DNA from: Bryobacterales bacterium
Lineage (GTDB): Bacteria; Acidobacteriota; Terriglobia; Bryobacterales; Bryobacteraceae
Reading direction: 5' to 3'
Assembly (NCBI GenBank): GCA_020847315.1
Contig: JADLCF010000199.1
Coordinates: forward strand, 1-34,585
DNA length: 34,585 bases
Shown: positions 23,042 to 31,836 of the stretch, one piece after another
How positions within the stretch are numbered: position 1 is the stretch's first letter
How the letters are laid out: each line of letters begins with the position of its first letter
The notes under the pieces: model-generated
What the model saw: the letters and a program-made list of their open reading frames with translations, nothing else
The model's database searches: none
Told to the model about the DNA's origin: nothing
Program-made: the position numbers and the translations under genes

Positions 23042-26000
23042 CCTTCCTGAATGCCTCCGTGGCGCGCCGCATTGGTAAAGTTCTCACCGCGCTCCTGGCA
23101 CTGCTTGTCCTCCTGATGGTCGCGGCGTACTTCGTCATCACGTCGGATTGGGCGAAGAGCAGAGTACGCAACCTGGTGGAGGAGCAAATCACCAAGGCGA
23201 CAGGCGGCCGCGCGGAGATCGCTTCTCTAGACTACGATCTGCGTTCCCTCCACTTCGAAGTGGAAGGGTTCGCGCTGCATGGAACCGAGGGGCCGGAGGA
23301 AGCGGCGCTCTTCCGGGCATCCCGCATATCCGTCGATGCAACCATACTCTCGTTTCTCGCTAAGAAAGTAACTGTGGATAGCGTCACCGTGGATCATCCC
23401 GCGTTTCACCTCCACTTATACGAAGACGGCCGCACGAACCTCCCCAACCCTCCCGGGCCTTCCAGCGGGAAACCATTTACCGGCACACTCGTCGATCTGG
23501 GAATCGGCCATTTTGAAGCACGCAATGGCATTGCCACGCTGGCGGAACAATCGATCCCTCTCGACGTTCGCGGCGACAACCTGGAAGTCACACTGGATTT
23601 TGAAAGGGCCGCGGAACGCTATCGCGGCGCGATTGCGGCTCAACGGTTACAATTTTCCACGGACCGTATTCAGCCCGTTCCGTTCGACTTCCGCGCGGGT
23701 GTTGTCTTGGACCGGGAGGGAATTCGGCTGGATAAGGGGACGCTTGCTTACGGGAAGAGCACGGTAGCTTTCTCAGCGTCGATCAGCCAGTTCGAGAACC
23801 CGCGAATCTCCATTCCGTTCACCGGCCACTTGCAGGTATCGGATTTCCATAAGGCCTTTGGGCTGCCGATTGAATCCGCCGGCAACGTGCATGCGGACGG
23901 AGAGTTTCGATACCACGACAAGATCTGGGAGCTTGCGGGCGATGCCAAGGGAAGTGGACTCGCGGTCCGAAGCGGCGCGGTACGGATCGATAACATCGGG
24001 TTGAGAACAAAGCTGGCGCTGGAGAAGGATTCCTTCGTCTTCACGAACTTGTCGGCAAGCGCTCTTGGCGGAGAGGTGCGCGGTCAAGCTTCGTTTCGGG
24101 AAGGCAGGCGCCTCGCCGTCAAGGCTCAGGCGAACAATCTATCGCTCGACCGGGTCTCGAGAGCGAGTGGCGTGGGCCCTCTCGCCTTCCATTCCCGCGT
24201 CAACGGCCCAATAGAGATCTCCGCCACGGTGGACGCAAAGGGCATTCATGATCTGGTAGCGGGCGCAAGGCTCACGTTGACCCCAACCGAAGGAGAGAAC
24301 CCGCTTTCGGGCACCGTGGATGCCTCATTCCATCAGCGTGATCGATCGATCTCGTTCCGTGAATCGCGCCTGGAACTCGCCCATTCTTTCGTGTCGGTCT
24401 CTGGAAGGATCCGCGATTCGATCGATGTCACCGTGCGCACAACGCGCTTCGAAGATTTTTTGCCCGCGCTGGCATTGATATCGGAGAATCCGGAGAGCCT
24501 CATCCCCGTCAAGCTGGGAAAGAATGGGATGGCCCGGTTCACGGGAACGCTGCGCGGAGACTGGAGCAACCCGGTTCTGGAAGGAGACATCTCCGGCGCA
24601 TCTATTCATTACGAAGGGCGTTCGCTGGATGCCATCGCTGGGCAGATAGATGCGAACCAAGGCAAGGCAAGCATCAGTAGCCTGGTTGCCCGCAAGGGCG
24701 ACGCCGAAGTCCGCGGATCGCTTGCATTGCCACTTCGGGAATGGAAGCTCGACAAGTCAGGGACACTTTCAGCAGCGCTGACTCTCAATGCGAGCGGTGT
24801 TGAAGGCCTCCTCAGCGAGGCCGGGGAGAAGGGGTTAGACATTCACGGCCAGCCAAGCGCGGAAGTCGCCGTGCATGGATCGCTCGATGCCCCGGAAGCC
24901 ACATTGCGCGCTTCGCTTCGCAACGGTTCGATTTATGGGGAACCGTTCGACATCGTAAACCTGAATGCCGCTTATGCTGGGAACCAATTGAATGTGAGTG
25001 ACTCAAGCCTCCAGCGCGGCAGCGCGGTAGCGCAACTCAAGGGAACATATCGTCACGAGGACGGCGACTACCAGACAGGTCAAGGAACGCTTTCCCTGGC
25101 CCTCAAAGGCTGGAAGCTGAACGATCTCGCGGCAATTCGGCAACAGAATATCGCTGCTGAAGCGAAGATTGCGGGCGAGGCGACAGTGGGGTTCGAACTG
25201 CGCAAGGGGACGCCGGTAGTGAGCGCTGTGGATGGCGGCTTCGAAGCGGCGGATGTGCAGTTCGAAGGGAAGACGGCCGGCCGGCTCTCGCTTTCCGCCA
25301 AGTCCGATGGCGGAGAGGTAGACGTTGCACTTCGCGGCAATCTGGTGGGCAGCACCATGGAGGGTAACGCCCGCGTGGGCCTCCACGGCGACTATCCGGC
25401 GAAGGCGCAAATTGCGCTGGAGAACCTCAGCCTGGATGCCATCCGGCCGTTCTTGCCGGATAGTCTTGACCGGCGGTCACTGCCACTCGAAGCCAACTTG
25501 GCCAGCACGATCACGCTCGATGGACCTCTGGCAAAACCGAATCAATTTCGAGGAGAACTGACCGTTTCCCGTCTCCGCGTAGCCACGGCCGCTCCGGAAT
25601 CACAGAGCCTGGTCAAACGTACGCCGTTCGAGCTGAAGAACGCCCGTCCGCTGCGCCTGGCATGGGATGGACGGCGCCTGACCGCTCAGGATGTGGCGCT
25701 TGAAGGCACAGGAACCAAGTTGACCGTGGCGGGCGCGATCACACCGTCGAACCCGCGCCAGCAACTGGATTTGCAGGCGAAGGGCAGCCTCAATTTCAAC
25801 ATCTTCAATGCGTTTGAACCCTCGATCGATGCGGGGGGCAAGTCCGATTTGGATCTAACCGTGCGCGGTACGTTCAAAGCGCCCGATATTTATGGCTTGC
25901 TCGATCTGAGCGACGCCTCGTTGTACCTTGCCGGTGTGCCGAACGGCCTCGACAAGATTAACGGCCGCGTGTTTCTCTACCGGGACCGCGCAAATATCGA

Positions 26001-27057
26001 GGAGATCCGGGCGGAATCCGGCGGTGGCGCACTTTCGCTGACCGGGTTTGTGAGCTATAGCGAGGGCATCCCGGCCTTTCGGCTCTCCGCTCGCGTGAAG
26101 GATGTGCGCGTCCGCTACCCTCCAGGCGTGAGCACTTCTGCCGATGCAGAATTGGAGTTGACCGGCTCCAGGAACCAGAGCATTCTTTCCGGCAACGTCA
26201 CCATCACCAGGGTGGCTCTGAATCCACGGAGCGACTTGGGGAGCATCCTCACGAGCACGTCAAAACCCGTGGCGACACCTTCCGCGAACCAGAACGACTT
26301 TCTGCGCAACATGCGCTTCGACGTTCAGGTTCAAACAGCGCCTGACGTCCGCTTCGATTCCAGCCTGACGCAGGACTTGGCCGGGGAAGCGAATCTGCGC
26401 TTGCGCGGCAACCCGTACACCCCAGTGCTCTTGGGAACGGTGACAGTGAACCAGGGAGAAGTGAACTTCTTTGGGAATCGCTACTTCATTGACCGCGGTG
26501 AGATTTCTTTCCTTAACCCCTTGAAGATGGAACCGGTGCTGAACCTTGACTTACGAACGCGTGTCCGAAGCATCGATGTGACGCTCACCTTCTCCGGGCC
26601 GCTCGACAAGCTCAACATCAATTACCGCTCCGATCCTCCGTTGCAGTTGAACGAGATCATCGCACTGCTGACGGTGGGCCGCGCCCCCGCGGGTTCGCCT
26701 TCTCTCGCCGAGGCGCAGAGTGAAGCAGCGCAAAGCTGGCAGCAGATTGGCGCAAGTGCGTTGGTGGGGCAGGCCGTGGCCGCGCCCATCGCGGGCCGAT
26801 TGCAGAAGCTCTTCGGCGTCAGCCGCATCAAGATCGATCCTCGCGTTACCGGCGTGGAGAACAACCCGCAAGCACGGCTCACCGTGGAGCAGCAGGTAAA
26901 CCGGGATATCACGATCACCTTCATCACGAACCTCGCCGACGCGCAGCAGCAGATCGTTCGCCTCGAATGGAACTTCAATACCGATTGGTCCATGGTGGCG
27001 CTACGCGACGAAGACGGATTGTTTGGCGTGGACTTCCTATTCCGGAAACGATTCTGA
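23038..27057 (+). CDS. tamB: TamB/DUF490 translocation and assembly protein
   Basis: This 1339-residue protein is anchored by one N-terminal transmembrane helix (~18-40). It continues as a very long series of short beta-strands (AsmA/TamB-like, repeat-rich) and ends in the DUF490 domain, with 'VTVNQGEVNFFGNRYFIDRGEISF', 'LDLRTRVRSIDVTLTFSGPLDKL' and 'SDPPLQLNEIIALLTVG'. TamB forms a hydrophobic groove spanning the periplasm. It works with an Omp85 protein in outer-membrane protein assembly and, by more recent work on AsmA-like proteins, in phospholipid transport to the outer membrane. GGAGGTGA six bases or less before ATG 23038 is an almost ideal ribosome site, and the ATG overlaps the stop of the SurA-like gene. 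Length is typical. Confidence 0.93.
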   Translation: MTFLNASVARRIGKVLTALLALLVLLMVAAYFVITSDWAKSRVRNLVEEQITKATGGRAEIASLDYDLRSLHFEVEGFALHGTEGPEEAALFRASRISVDATILSFLAKKVTVDSVTVDHPAFHLHLYEDGRTNLPNPPGPSSGKPFTGTLVDLGIGHFEARNGIATLAEQSIPLDVRGDNLEVTLDFERAAERYRGAIAAQRLQFSTDRIQPVPFDFRAGVVLDREGIRLDKGTLAYGKSTVAFSASISQFENPRISIPFTGHLQVSDFHKAFGLPIESAGNVHADGEFRYHDKIWELAGDAKGSGLAVRSGAVRIDNIGLRTKLALEKDSFVFTNLSASALGGEVRGQASFREGRRLAVKAQANNLSLDRVSRASGVGPLAFHSRVNGPIEISATVDAKGIHDLVAGARLTLTPTEGENPLSGTVDASFHQRDRSISFRESRLELAHSFVSVSGRIRDSIDVTVRTTRFEDFLPALALISENPESLIPVKLGKNGMARFTGTLRGDWSNPVLEGDISGASIHYEGRSLDAIAGQIDANQGKASISSLVARKGDAEVRGSLALPLREWKLDKSGTLSAALTLNASGVEGLLSEAGEKGLDIHGQPSAEVAVHGSLDAPEATLRASLRNGSIYGEPFDIVNLNAAYAGNQLNVSDSSLQRGSAVAQLKGTYRHEDGDYQTGQGTLSLALKGWKLNDLAAIRQQNIAAEAKIAGEATVGFELRKGTPVVSAVDGGFEAADVQFEGKTAGRLSLSAKSDGGEVDVALRGNLVGSTMEGNARVGLHGDYPAKAQIALENLSLDAIRPFLPDSLDRRSLPLEANLASTITLDGPLAKPNQFRGELTVSRLRVATAAPESQSLVKRTPFELKNARPLRLAWDGRRLTAQDVALEGTGTKLTVAGAITPSNPRQQLDLQAKGSLNFNIFNAFEPSIDAGGKSDLDLTVRGTFKAPDIYGLLDLSDASLYLAGVPNGLDKINGRVFLYRDRANIEEIRAESGGGALSLTGFVSYSEGIPAFRLSARVKDVRVRYPPGVSTSADAELELTGSRNQSILSGNVTITRVALNPRSDLGSILTSTSKPVATPSANQNDFLRNMRFDVQVQTAPDVRFDSSLTQDLAGEANLRLRGNPYTPVLLGTVTVNQGEVNFFGNRYFIDRGEISFLNPLKMEPVLNLDLRTRVRSIDVTLTFSGPLDKLNINYRSDPPLQLNEIIALLTVGRAPAGSPSLAEAQSEAAQSWQQIGASALVGQAVAAPIAGRLQKLFGVSRIKIDPRVTGVENNPQARLTVEQQVNRDITITFITNLADAQQQIVRLEWNFNTDWSMVALRDEDGLFGVDFLFRKRF

Positions 27058-27094
27058 CAACGTTGGCTAAGCTGGGTAGAGGGGCACACGCGGG

Positions 27095-27403
27095 ATGTCT
27101 ACATTTCGATTGCGGACGGCAGGGGGCAAGCTCAAGATTGAGCACAGCATCATCGACGGGCTGCGCCGCGTGTTGGAAAAGTTACTGGAGGAATACCCGG
27201 AAGACGTCCGCATGATCGTGCCCGGCGTGATCAAGCCGGTCCGCGATGCGCGCGGGAAGCTTCGTTTGAAGGTAACGGTGCCGACGATGAACGGCTGGAA
27301 AGCGATCGCATTCAGCGCCGGCGCGCGGCAGGAAATTTTCATTAGCACAGAGATGGAGAAGAGCGCGCTTGAAGCAGCCCTTCTCCGATGTCTGGAAGAG
27401 TAG
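27095..27403 (+). CDS. Small DUF2103-like protein
   Basis: The 102-residue protein has 'KLKIEHSIIDGLRRVLEKLL', 'IVPGVIKPVRD', 'LRLKVTVP' and 'GWKAIAFSAGARQEIFIST'. This order resembles the DUF2103 family, described as predicted metal-binding, with a His-Ser-Ile/Thr motif and a 'G(W/F)K.IA...QE(I/V)F' strand. I assign this from memory of the motif order with moderate confidence; the function is unknown. It lies 37 bases after tamB on the same strand with a weak purine-rich ribosome site (AGAGGGG at 27077-27083), so it may be the last gene of the outer-membrane operon. Its stop faces the convergent oxidoreductase gene 8 bases away. Confidence 0.6.
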   Translation: MSTFRLRTAGGKLKIEHSIIDGLRRVLEKLLEEYPEDVRMIVPGVIKPVRDARGKLRLKVTVPTMNGWKAIAFSAGARQEIFISTEMEKSALEAALLRCLEE

Positions 27404-27411
27404 ATGGTGCG

Positions 27412-28311
27412 TCAGGCATTCAACGCGGTATTCATGCGTTCAATTGCTTCATCAATCTCCGCGGTGGACTTGAAGCCCATCGTCACCGCATCGACGGAAC
27501 CGAGGCCAAAGACGTAGTTGAGGGCCTGCTGCCGGGCTTCAGGATCGGTGAATTGGCCCTCTCCCACCAGTTTCATGCCCAGCACGCCGGTGCCTTGCGC
27601 ATGCACCTTCGCGAGATGTGCGGTGACTTCCTGCACGTTCCCGAGCCCAGGGCCTTCGCTGGGAATCGTGTCCATCCGGGTCCCCTTGTGGTTGATCCGG
27701 CAGAGTGCGACATCCAGCCACTTGTTCCCAGGGAATTGACGGATGGGCATAAGGCCATGACAAGAAGCGCCGTGGGCGAGCAGCACCTTCTTGGATTTCA
27801 GTTCCGAGAGTTGATCGCGAAAGGGCTCGTAAGTCTTCGACCAATCCGGGGTCCGGACACAATGCAGGAGAGTGATGTCGAAATACTCGGTATTGAGTTC
27901 CTTGCGGAAACGATCCAGCGTGGCTGGCACGGGCTCCTTTTCACCAAGGCGCATCTTGGTCATCAACCGATAGCTATCGCGCGGGATGCCTCTCAACGCT
28001 TCGGCCAGCATCTCATGCATCTCGTTATAGGCATCCGCCGACTCAAAGAACCGGATGCCCCGGTCATAGGCATGACGGACAAGTTTCGTAAAAGCAGGCT
28101 GTCCAAGTTCCCGCTGCACGCGGCCGCCGAAAGTACCGGTGCCAAATGCCAATCGTGTTACCTTCACGCCGGATTCGCCCAGCGTTACCCAATCCGTTGC
28201 CGCGCGTCTCACAACCGCCGAAGCGGGAGTCGCGGCCGTAGTTCCCATTGCAATTGCGGCTCCCAGGCCTGCCGCTGTTTTCAGGAAATCGCGACGTCCG
28301 AAACCGGCCAT
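27412..28311 (-). CDS. Tat-exported aldo/keto reductase
   Basis: This 299-residue protein starts at ATG 28311, supported by GGGGAGG upstream. It begins with a twin-arginine signal ('GRRDFLKTAAGLGAAIA', residues ~5-30), so it should be folded in the cytoplasm and then exported or membrane-tethered. The mature part is an aldo/keto reductase TIM barrel with the catalytic tetrad visible: Asp and Tyr in 'ESADAYN', Lys in 'LMTKMRLG' and His in 'ITLLHCVRTPD'. The NADPH-binding end is degenerate ('VDAVTMGFKS'). Tat-exported family members are common in Acidobacteria and Planctomycetes, where a periplasmic sugar or polyol substrate is often supposed but rarely shown. It is encoded 136 bases downstream of a hybrid kinase on the same strand. 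Confidence 0.9.
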   Translation of the reverse strand: MAGFGRRDFLKTAAGLGAAIAMGTTAATPASAVVRRAATDWVTLGESGVKVTRLAFGTGTFGGRVQRELGQPAFTKLVRHAYDRGIRFFESADAYNEMHEMLAEALRGIPRDSYRLMTKMRLGEKEPVPATLDRFRKELNTEYFDITLLHCVRTPDWSKTYEPFRDQLSELKSKKVLLAHGASCHGLMPIRQFPGNKWLDVALCRINHKGTRMDTIPSEGPGLGNVQEVTAHLAKVHAQGTGVLGMKLVGEGQFTDPEARQQALNYVFGLGSVDAVTMGFKSTAEIDEAIERMNTALNA

Positions 28312-28447
28312 ATCAACATTCCTCCCCTTGAGAACTCCGGAGGTACCGGATACCGCAAACAATACCACAGTGAGGATGCCGCGTACGGTGCTCCTGAGCC
28401 GCGACAATTGTTCACCTCATCGAATGCAGTTCACATGCCGAACTCGC

Positions 28448-29797
28448 CTACGCGCCCAGCGCACAGGAGGGAACGTCCAGACTTGGTGGACAGTCGAGAG
28501 GAGTCCGCTCCCGCACGCCGTCAATGATCCGTGCAAGGTCTGAGAGAGAATACGGTTTCGGCAGGAAGCCGTCAAATCCGGCGGCGATGGCTTCGGTAGC
28601 GATCGCAGGGGAGAAGGCGGCAGAAACCAGGAAGGCCTCGATGCGCGCTTTCGCCCTTCCCGCGGCGGCTTCGCTTTCCTTCTCCCGAATGGCCCGGACG
28701 AGATCCAGCCCATCGAGGCCCGGCATATAGCAATCCGCGAAAAGGAGATCGGGCCGCCGGCTCACCCACAGTTCGAGCGCTTCGTCGCCGCGTGTACTGA
28801 CCGACACCTGACAGCCCAGTTTTTGGAGCTGACGTTCCAGAAGCAGTCGATTGATGGGATTGTCGTCGGCGATCAGGGCATGGAGTGGTGGACGTTCAGA
28901 ATGACGGTCCAACGAAGACGCCGCTTCGAACGGTGGCTCAATCTGTCGGGCGGAGCGGGATCTTGAGAAGGAGTTGCGCGGATGAGAAGCTACGTGGGTG
29001 CTGAGATTCTCAAGGGACGAGATATCGGTGACAGTCTCGTCCGGCATCTCCAACGGAAGAGAGACTCGAAAGGTTGTTCCGATGCCCGGGTGGCTTTCGA
29101 CGGCAACTTCTCCCCGCATAAGTTCCACAAGCCGGCGGGTGATTGCCAGCCCCAAGCCGACGCCGCGTTGTTGGCCCGGAGCGGCTCTCTCTCCGTGGTG
29201 CGCTTGCTGATACGGTTCGAAGATGCGATCCAACTGGTCAGCGGGGATCCCCACGCCGGAATCTTCCACGGAGATCTGGAGGAAGCACTGGCCGGAGCGC
29301 ACTCTCGCATCGACGCACACCCTAACGAAGCCCCGTTCCGTGAACTTGATGGCATTGGCAGCGAGATTGATCAGCACCTGCTGGATTCGCAGGGGATCTC
29401 CCAGAAGGGCATCCGGCACACACGGCATCACATGACGTTCGAGAACAATCCCCCGTTCCGCGGCATCACGCGAGAGTAACGCGCACACATCTCGGGTCAG
29501 CCGTGCCGGCAAGAACACCGCCTTGTTCAATGGCGCCGGGTGCGATTCGAGCCGGGAGAACTCCATGACATCGGCAAGCAGACCTTGCAGCATGCGCCCG
29601 CTTGCCGCGGCAGAATCGATCAATCGCTTCTGGTCTCCATCGAGATTCGTCAGGCGGAGAAGTTCGATCATACCGAGAACCCCATTGAGGGGCGTGCGAA
29701 TCTCATGGCTAATTGCAGCAAGATCTTCCTGTTTCGTCATCTCTAGTAGGACTAATGCATTTCTCAGGCCACTTAGTGCGCACGGTACGCTCGTCAC
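28448..29797 (-). CDS. Cytosolic hybrid histidine kinase (HisKA-HATPase-receiver), no sensor domain
   Basis: The 449 residues comprise HisKA with phosphorylated H31 ('AAISHEIRTPLNGVLGMIELL'), a HATPase domain with N-box 'NLAANAIKF', G1 'EDSGVGIP' and G2 'GVGLGLAIT', a linker of ~50 residues, and a C-terminal receiver (~305-435). The receiver has acidic pair D311-D312, phospho-acceptor D355 ('LFADCYMPG') and Lys in 'LPKPYSL'. Only ~25 residues precede the H-box, so there is no PAS, GAF or membrane sensor. It must be controlled by a partner or by localisation. I keep the GTG start at 29797 (AGGGA seven bases upstream); ATG 29740 is the alternative. The next hop in phosphorelay (an Hpt protein) is not encoded in the window. 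Confidence 0.9.
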   Translation of the reverse strand: MTSVPCALSGLRNALVLLEMTKQEDLAAISHEIRTPLNGVLGMIELLRLTNLDGDQKRLIDSAAASGRMLQGLLADVMEFSRLESHPAPLNKAVFLPARLTRDVCALLSRDAAERGIVLERHVMPCVPDALLGDPLRIQQVLINLAANAIKFTERGFVRVCVDARVRSGQCFLQISVEDSGVGIPADQLDRIFEPYQQAHHGERAAPGQQRGVGLGLAITRRLVELMRGEVAVESHPGIGTTFRVSLPLEMPDETVTDISSLENLSTHVASHPRNSFSRSRSARQIEPPFEAASSLDRHSERPPLHALIADDNPINRLLLERQLQKLGCQVSVSTRGDEALELWVSRRPDLLFADCYMPGLDGLDLVRAIREKESEAAAGRAKARIEAFLVSAAFSPAIATEAIAAGFDGFLPKPYSLSDLARIIDGVRERTPLDCPPSLDVPSCALGA

Positions 29798-30081
29798 GGA
29801 TGAATCCCTGAAAGGATCTGTAAAGGATTGATAAGACGGACAATGGAAAACTCGTGCTAATATCCGCGAGCCTTATATGAGAATTGAAACTCATCCAGCA
29901 GTGCTCCACTTTGAACCATGGTGGGGTCCGGTCCCGAAATGGAACGTGTCCAAATGGAAATCCACTGCTTTCGATGGAGCGAGAAGGTTCCTCGCGATAA
30001 GTTCCCAGGCCTTGGAATCCGTAGCGGCCGTACTTGGTTGTGGGTTGCGGATCGGTATCCTATGATGGAGGTTCGCTTGGC

Positions 30082-31836
30082 ATGGGGACTCCACACGGCC
30101 GCGCGACGGTAGCGGCGAACTCTCGTTACCGGTCGCATATTCCCGCTACCTTCGGCTTGCTGGCGATCCTGATTGCTGGATTTCTAATCTACCCTGGCCG
30201 GCATTTTCTCACCTCCGACACGCAAATCTGGACCGTAATGATGGAGCACACACTCCATCCGGATTACCTGGGCAAAGACCTGCTCGCTCAGCATCCGCAT
30301 ATCGGTCTTTCGTTCTATGACGAGATTGTGAACGGCTTGCGCGCGGCAACCGGCCTCTCCATGGAACAGGTGATGTTTGGCCACTTAGTGCTGTTCCGCG
30401 CCGTTTTCCTTGTCGCGGTGTATGTGCTGGGCTTCACCCTCTGCCAAAGCCGACTGTTGGCGCTCTGGATGGCCGCCAGCTTGCAACTCATTTATTACAT
30501 CGCCGGACCCACGGTGTGTGTGATGGAAGTGGAACCTGTCCCTCGCGGGTATTCTCTGGCTCTCGGCATGCTCGCGGTGGCGTTGCTCGCAAATGGGCGG
30601 AAATGGGGCGCCGCATGGGCATTGGGTACAGCCATGCTCTTTCAAGCGGTGGTGGTCTACCCCATGCTGCTTTGCATGGCAGGGTGGACGCTTTTCTCCC
30701 GGGAGGAAGAGAGCGTGCTCCGGCGGCTGCGTTACTGGTTGCCGATCGTGGGAATGGCCATGGCCGTATTGACCCTGAGCATCGCCGCGCAAGGGGGAAC
30801 CGGCGGTATGTTCGTCACCGTCCCGGAGTGGCTGCAGGACGTGCAACGGATGAGGGCCAGCTACAACTGGGTGAGTTTGTGGCCTCATTCCCTGGTCACC
30901 ATGCATGTGCTGCTCTGCGCCGTCGCGGGGATAAGCTTTTTCCGGCTCCGGCGCAATAGCAATGAAGCACTTCGCTGGTTTCTTTGGGGCGTGCCGGTGG
31001 TGGCGCTCTGTTCGATCCCCATCGCATGGCTGACGATGGAGCGGCTCCACTTGATGATCGCCGCGCAAGCACAACCGGCGCGGGCGCTCGCGGCCATGTA
31101 CGCACTGGGCGTGGTTGCCCTGTTCTCCGCGGGCATTTTGGCGTCACGTCAAGGGAAATGGGTGGAGGGAGGGTGCTGGCTCTTGGGCGCCTATTCCATG
31201 GTGTTCCTGGATCGCACAGTCCCGTTCTTCCAACAATTGGCGGCTAGCCATTCCTTAGACTCACAGTGGTTGTGGATTCCGGTGCTGGCGCTGGCGGGGC
31301 TGGGATCGCTCTGGCTTCTGCCGCGGAAACCGGCATTGTCATCCGCTCTCTTTTTCGTACTGATGGCGGCGCCGTTCGCGATCTACCGTCTGGAATTCCA
31401 TGCCGACGTGATGGCCCAGGATGCTCGCACGCCGGAAGTGATGGCTCTGGCGGCCTGGGCGGAGCGAGACACGAGCCGGGACGATGTTTTTCTTTTTCCC
31501 GGTTTTGAGCGGAGCGTTCAGCCTGGGGTCTTTCGCTCGGTGGCCCGGCGCGCATTGTATGTGGATTGGAAAGCGGGCGGGCAGGTGAATTTCGATATCG
31601 ACTTCGCGCAAGAATGGTGGGCGCGTTGGAACGATGCGGGGAAAGGGAAGTTCGACCCACGGCGGGCTGCCCACTTCGAGCACTTGGGAATCGATTACCT
31701 GGTAGTGCCGCGGGCAGCGGCAATCGAAGGGCTGCCTCCGCTCTACGCAAACAAGGCTTTCACTGTTTACCGGACAGCGGCGGTCGCCGCGTGCATCGCC
31801 ACGGCCACGTGCCGTGCTAGTTCAACCAGAAACTGA
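30082..31836 (+). CDS. Polytopic membrane protein with C-terminal soluble domain
   Basis: This 584-residue protein has about 10-11 hydrophobic helices between residues ~20 and ~450. Features are an early 'FLTSDTQIW' periplasmic loop after the first helix, a loop with 'YLGKDLLAQHPHIGLSF', and a conserved-looking 'VMEVEPVPRGYSLALG'. A soluble C-terminal region (~455-570) follows with 'DDVFLFPGFE' and 'RRALYVDWKAGGQVNFD'. The layout (acidic residue in the first loop, many helices, soluble tail) recalls GT-C type glycosyltransferases or related DUF families, but I cannot name it. I use ATG 30082, ten bases after GGAGG. The 284 bases upstream hold nothing I can support. The last 20 bases overlap the convergent symporter gene. 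Confidence 0.75.
   Translation: MGTPHGRATVAANSRYRSHIPATFGLLAILIAGFLIYPGRHFLTSDTQIWTVMMEHTLHPDYLGKDLLAQHPHIGLSFYDEIVNGLRAATGLSMEQVMFGHLVLFRAVFLVAVYVLGFTLCQSRLLALWMAASLQLIYYIAGPTVCVMEVEPVPRGYSLALGMLAVALLANGRKWGAAWALGTAMLFQAVVVYPMLLCMAGWTLFSREEESVLRRLRYWLPIVGMAMAVLTLSIAAQGGTGGMFVTVPEWLQDVQRMRASYNWVSLWPHSLVTMHVLLCAVAGISFFRLRRNSNEALRWFLWGVPVVALCSIPIAWLTMERLHLMIAAQAQPARALAAMYALGVVALFSAGILASRQGKWVEGGCWLLGAYSMVFLDRTVPFFQQLAASHSLDSQWLWIPVLALAGLGSLWLLPRKPALSSALFFVLMAAPFAIYRLEFHADVMAQDARTPEVMALAAWAERDTSRDDVFLFPGFERSVQPGVFRSVARRALYVDWKAGGQVNFDIDFAQEWWARWNDAGKGKFDPRRAAHFEHLGIDYLVVPRAAAIEGLPPLYANKAFTVYRTAAVAACIATATCRASSTRN

Noticed and set aside
29877-30065. 62-codon plus-strand open frame before the polytopic membrane protein
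   Set aside because: It has no ribosome site, no recognisable family and no clear coding pattern. I treat the 29798-30081 gap as intergenic.
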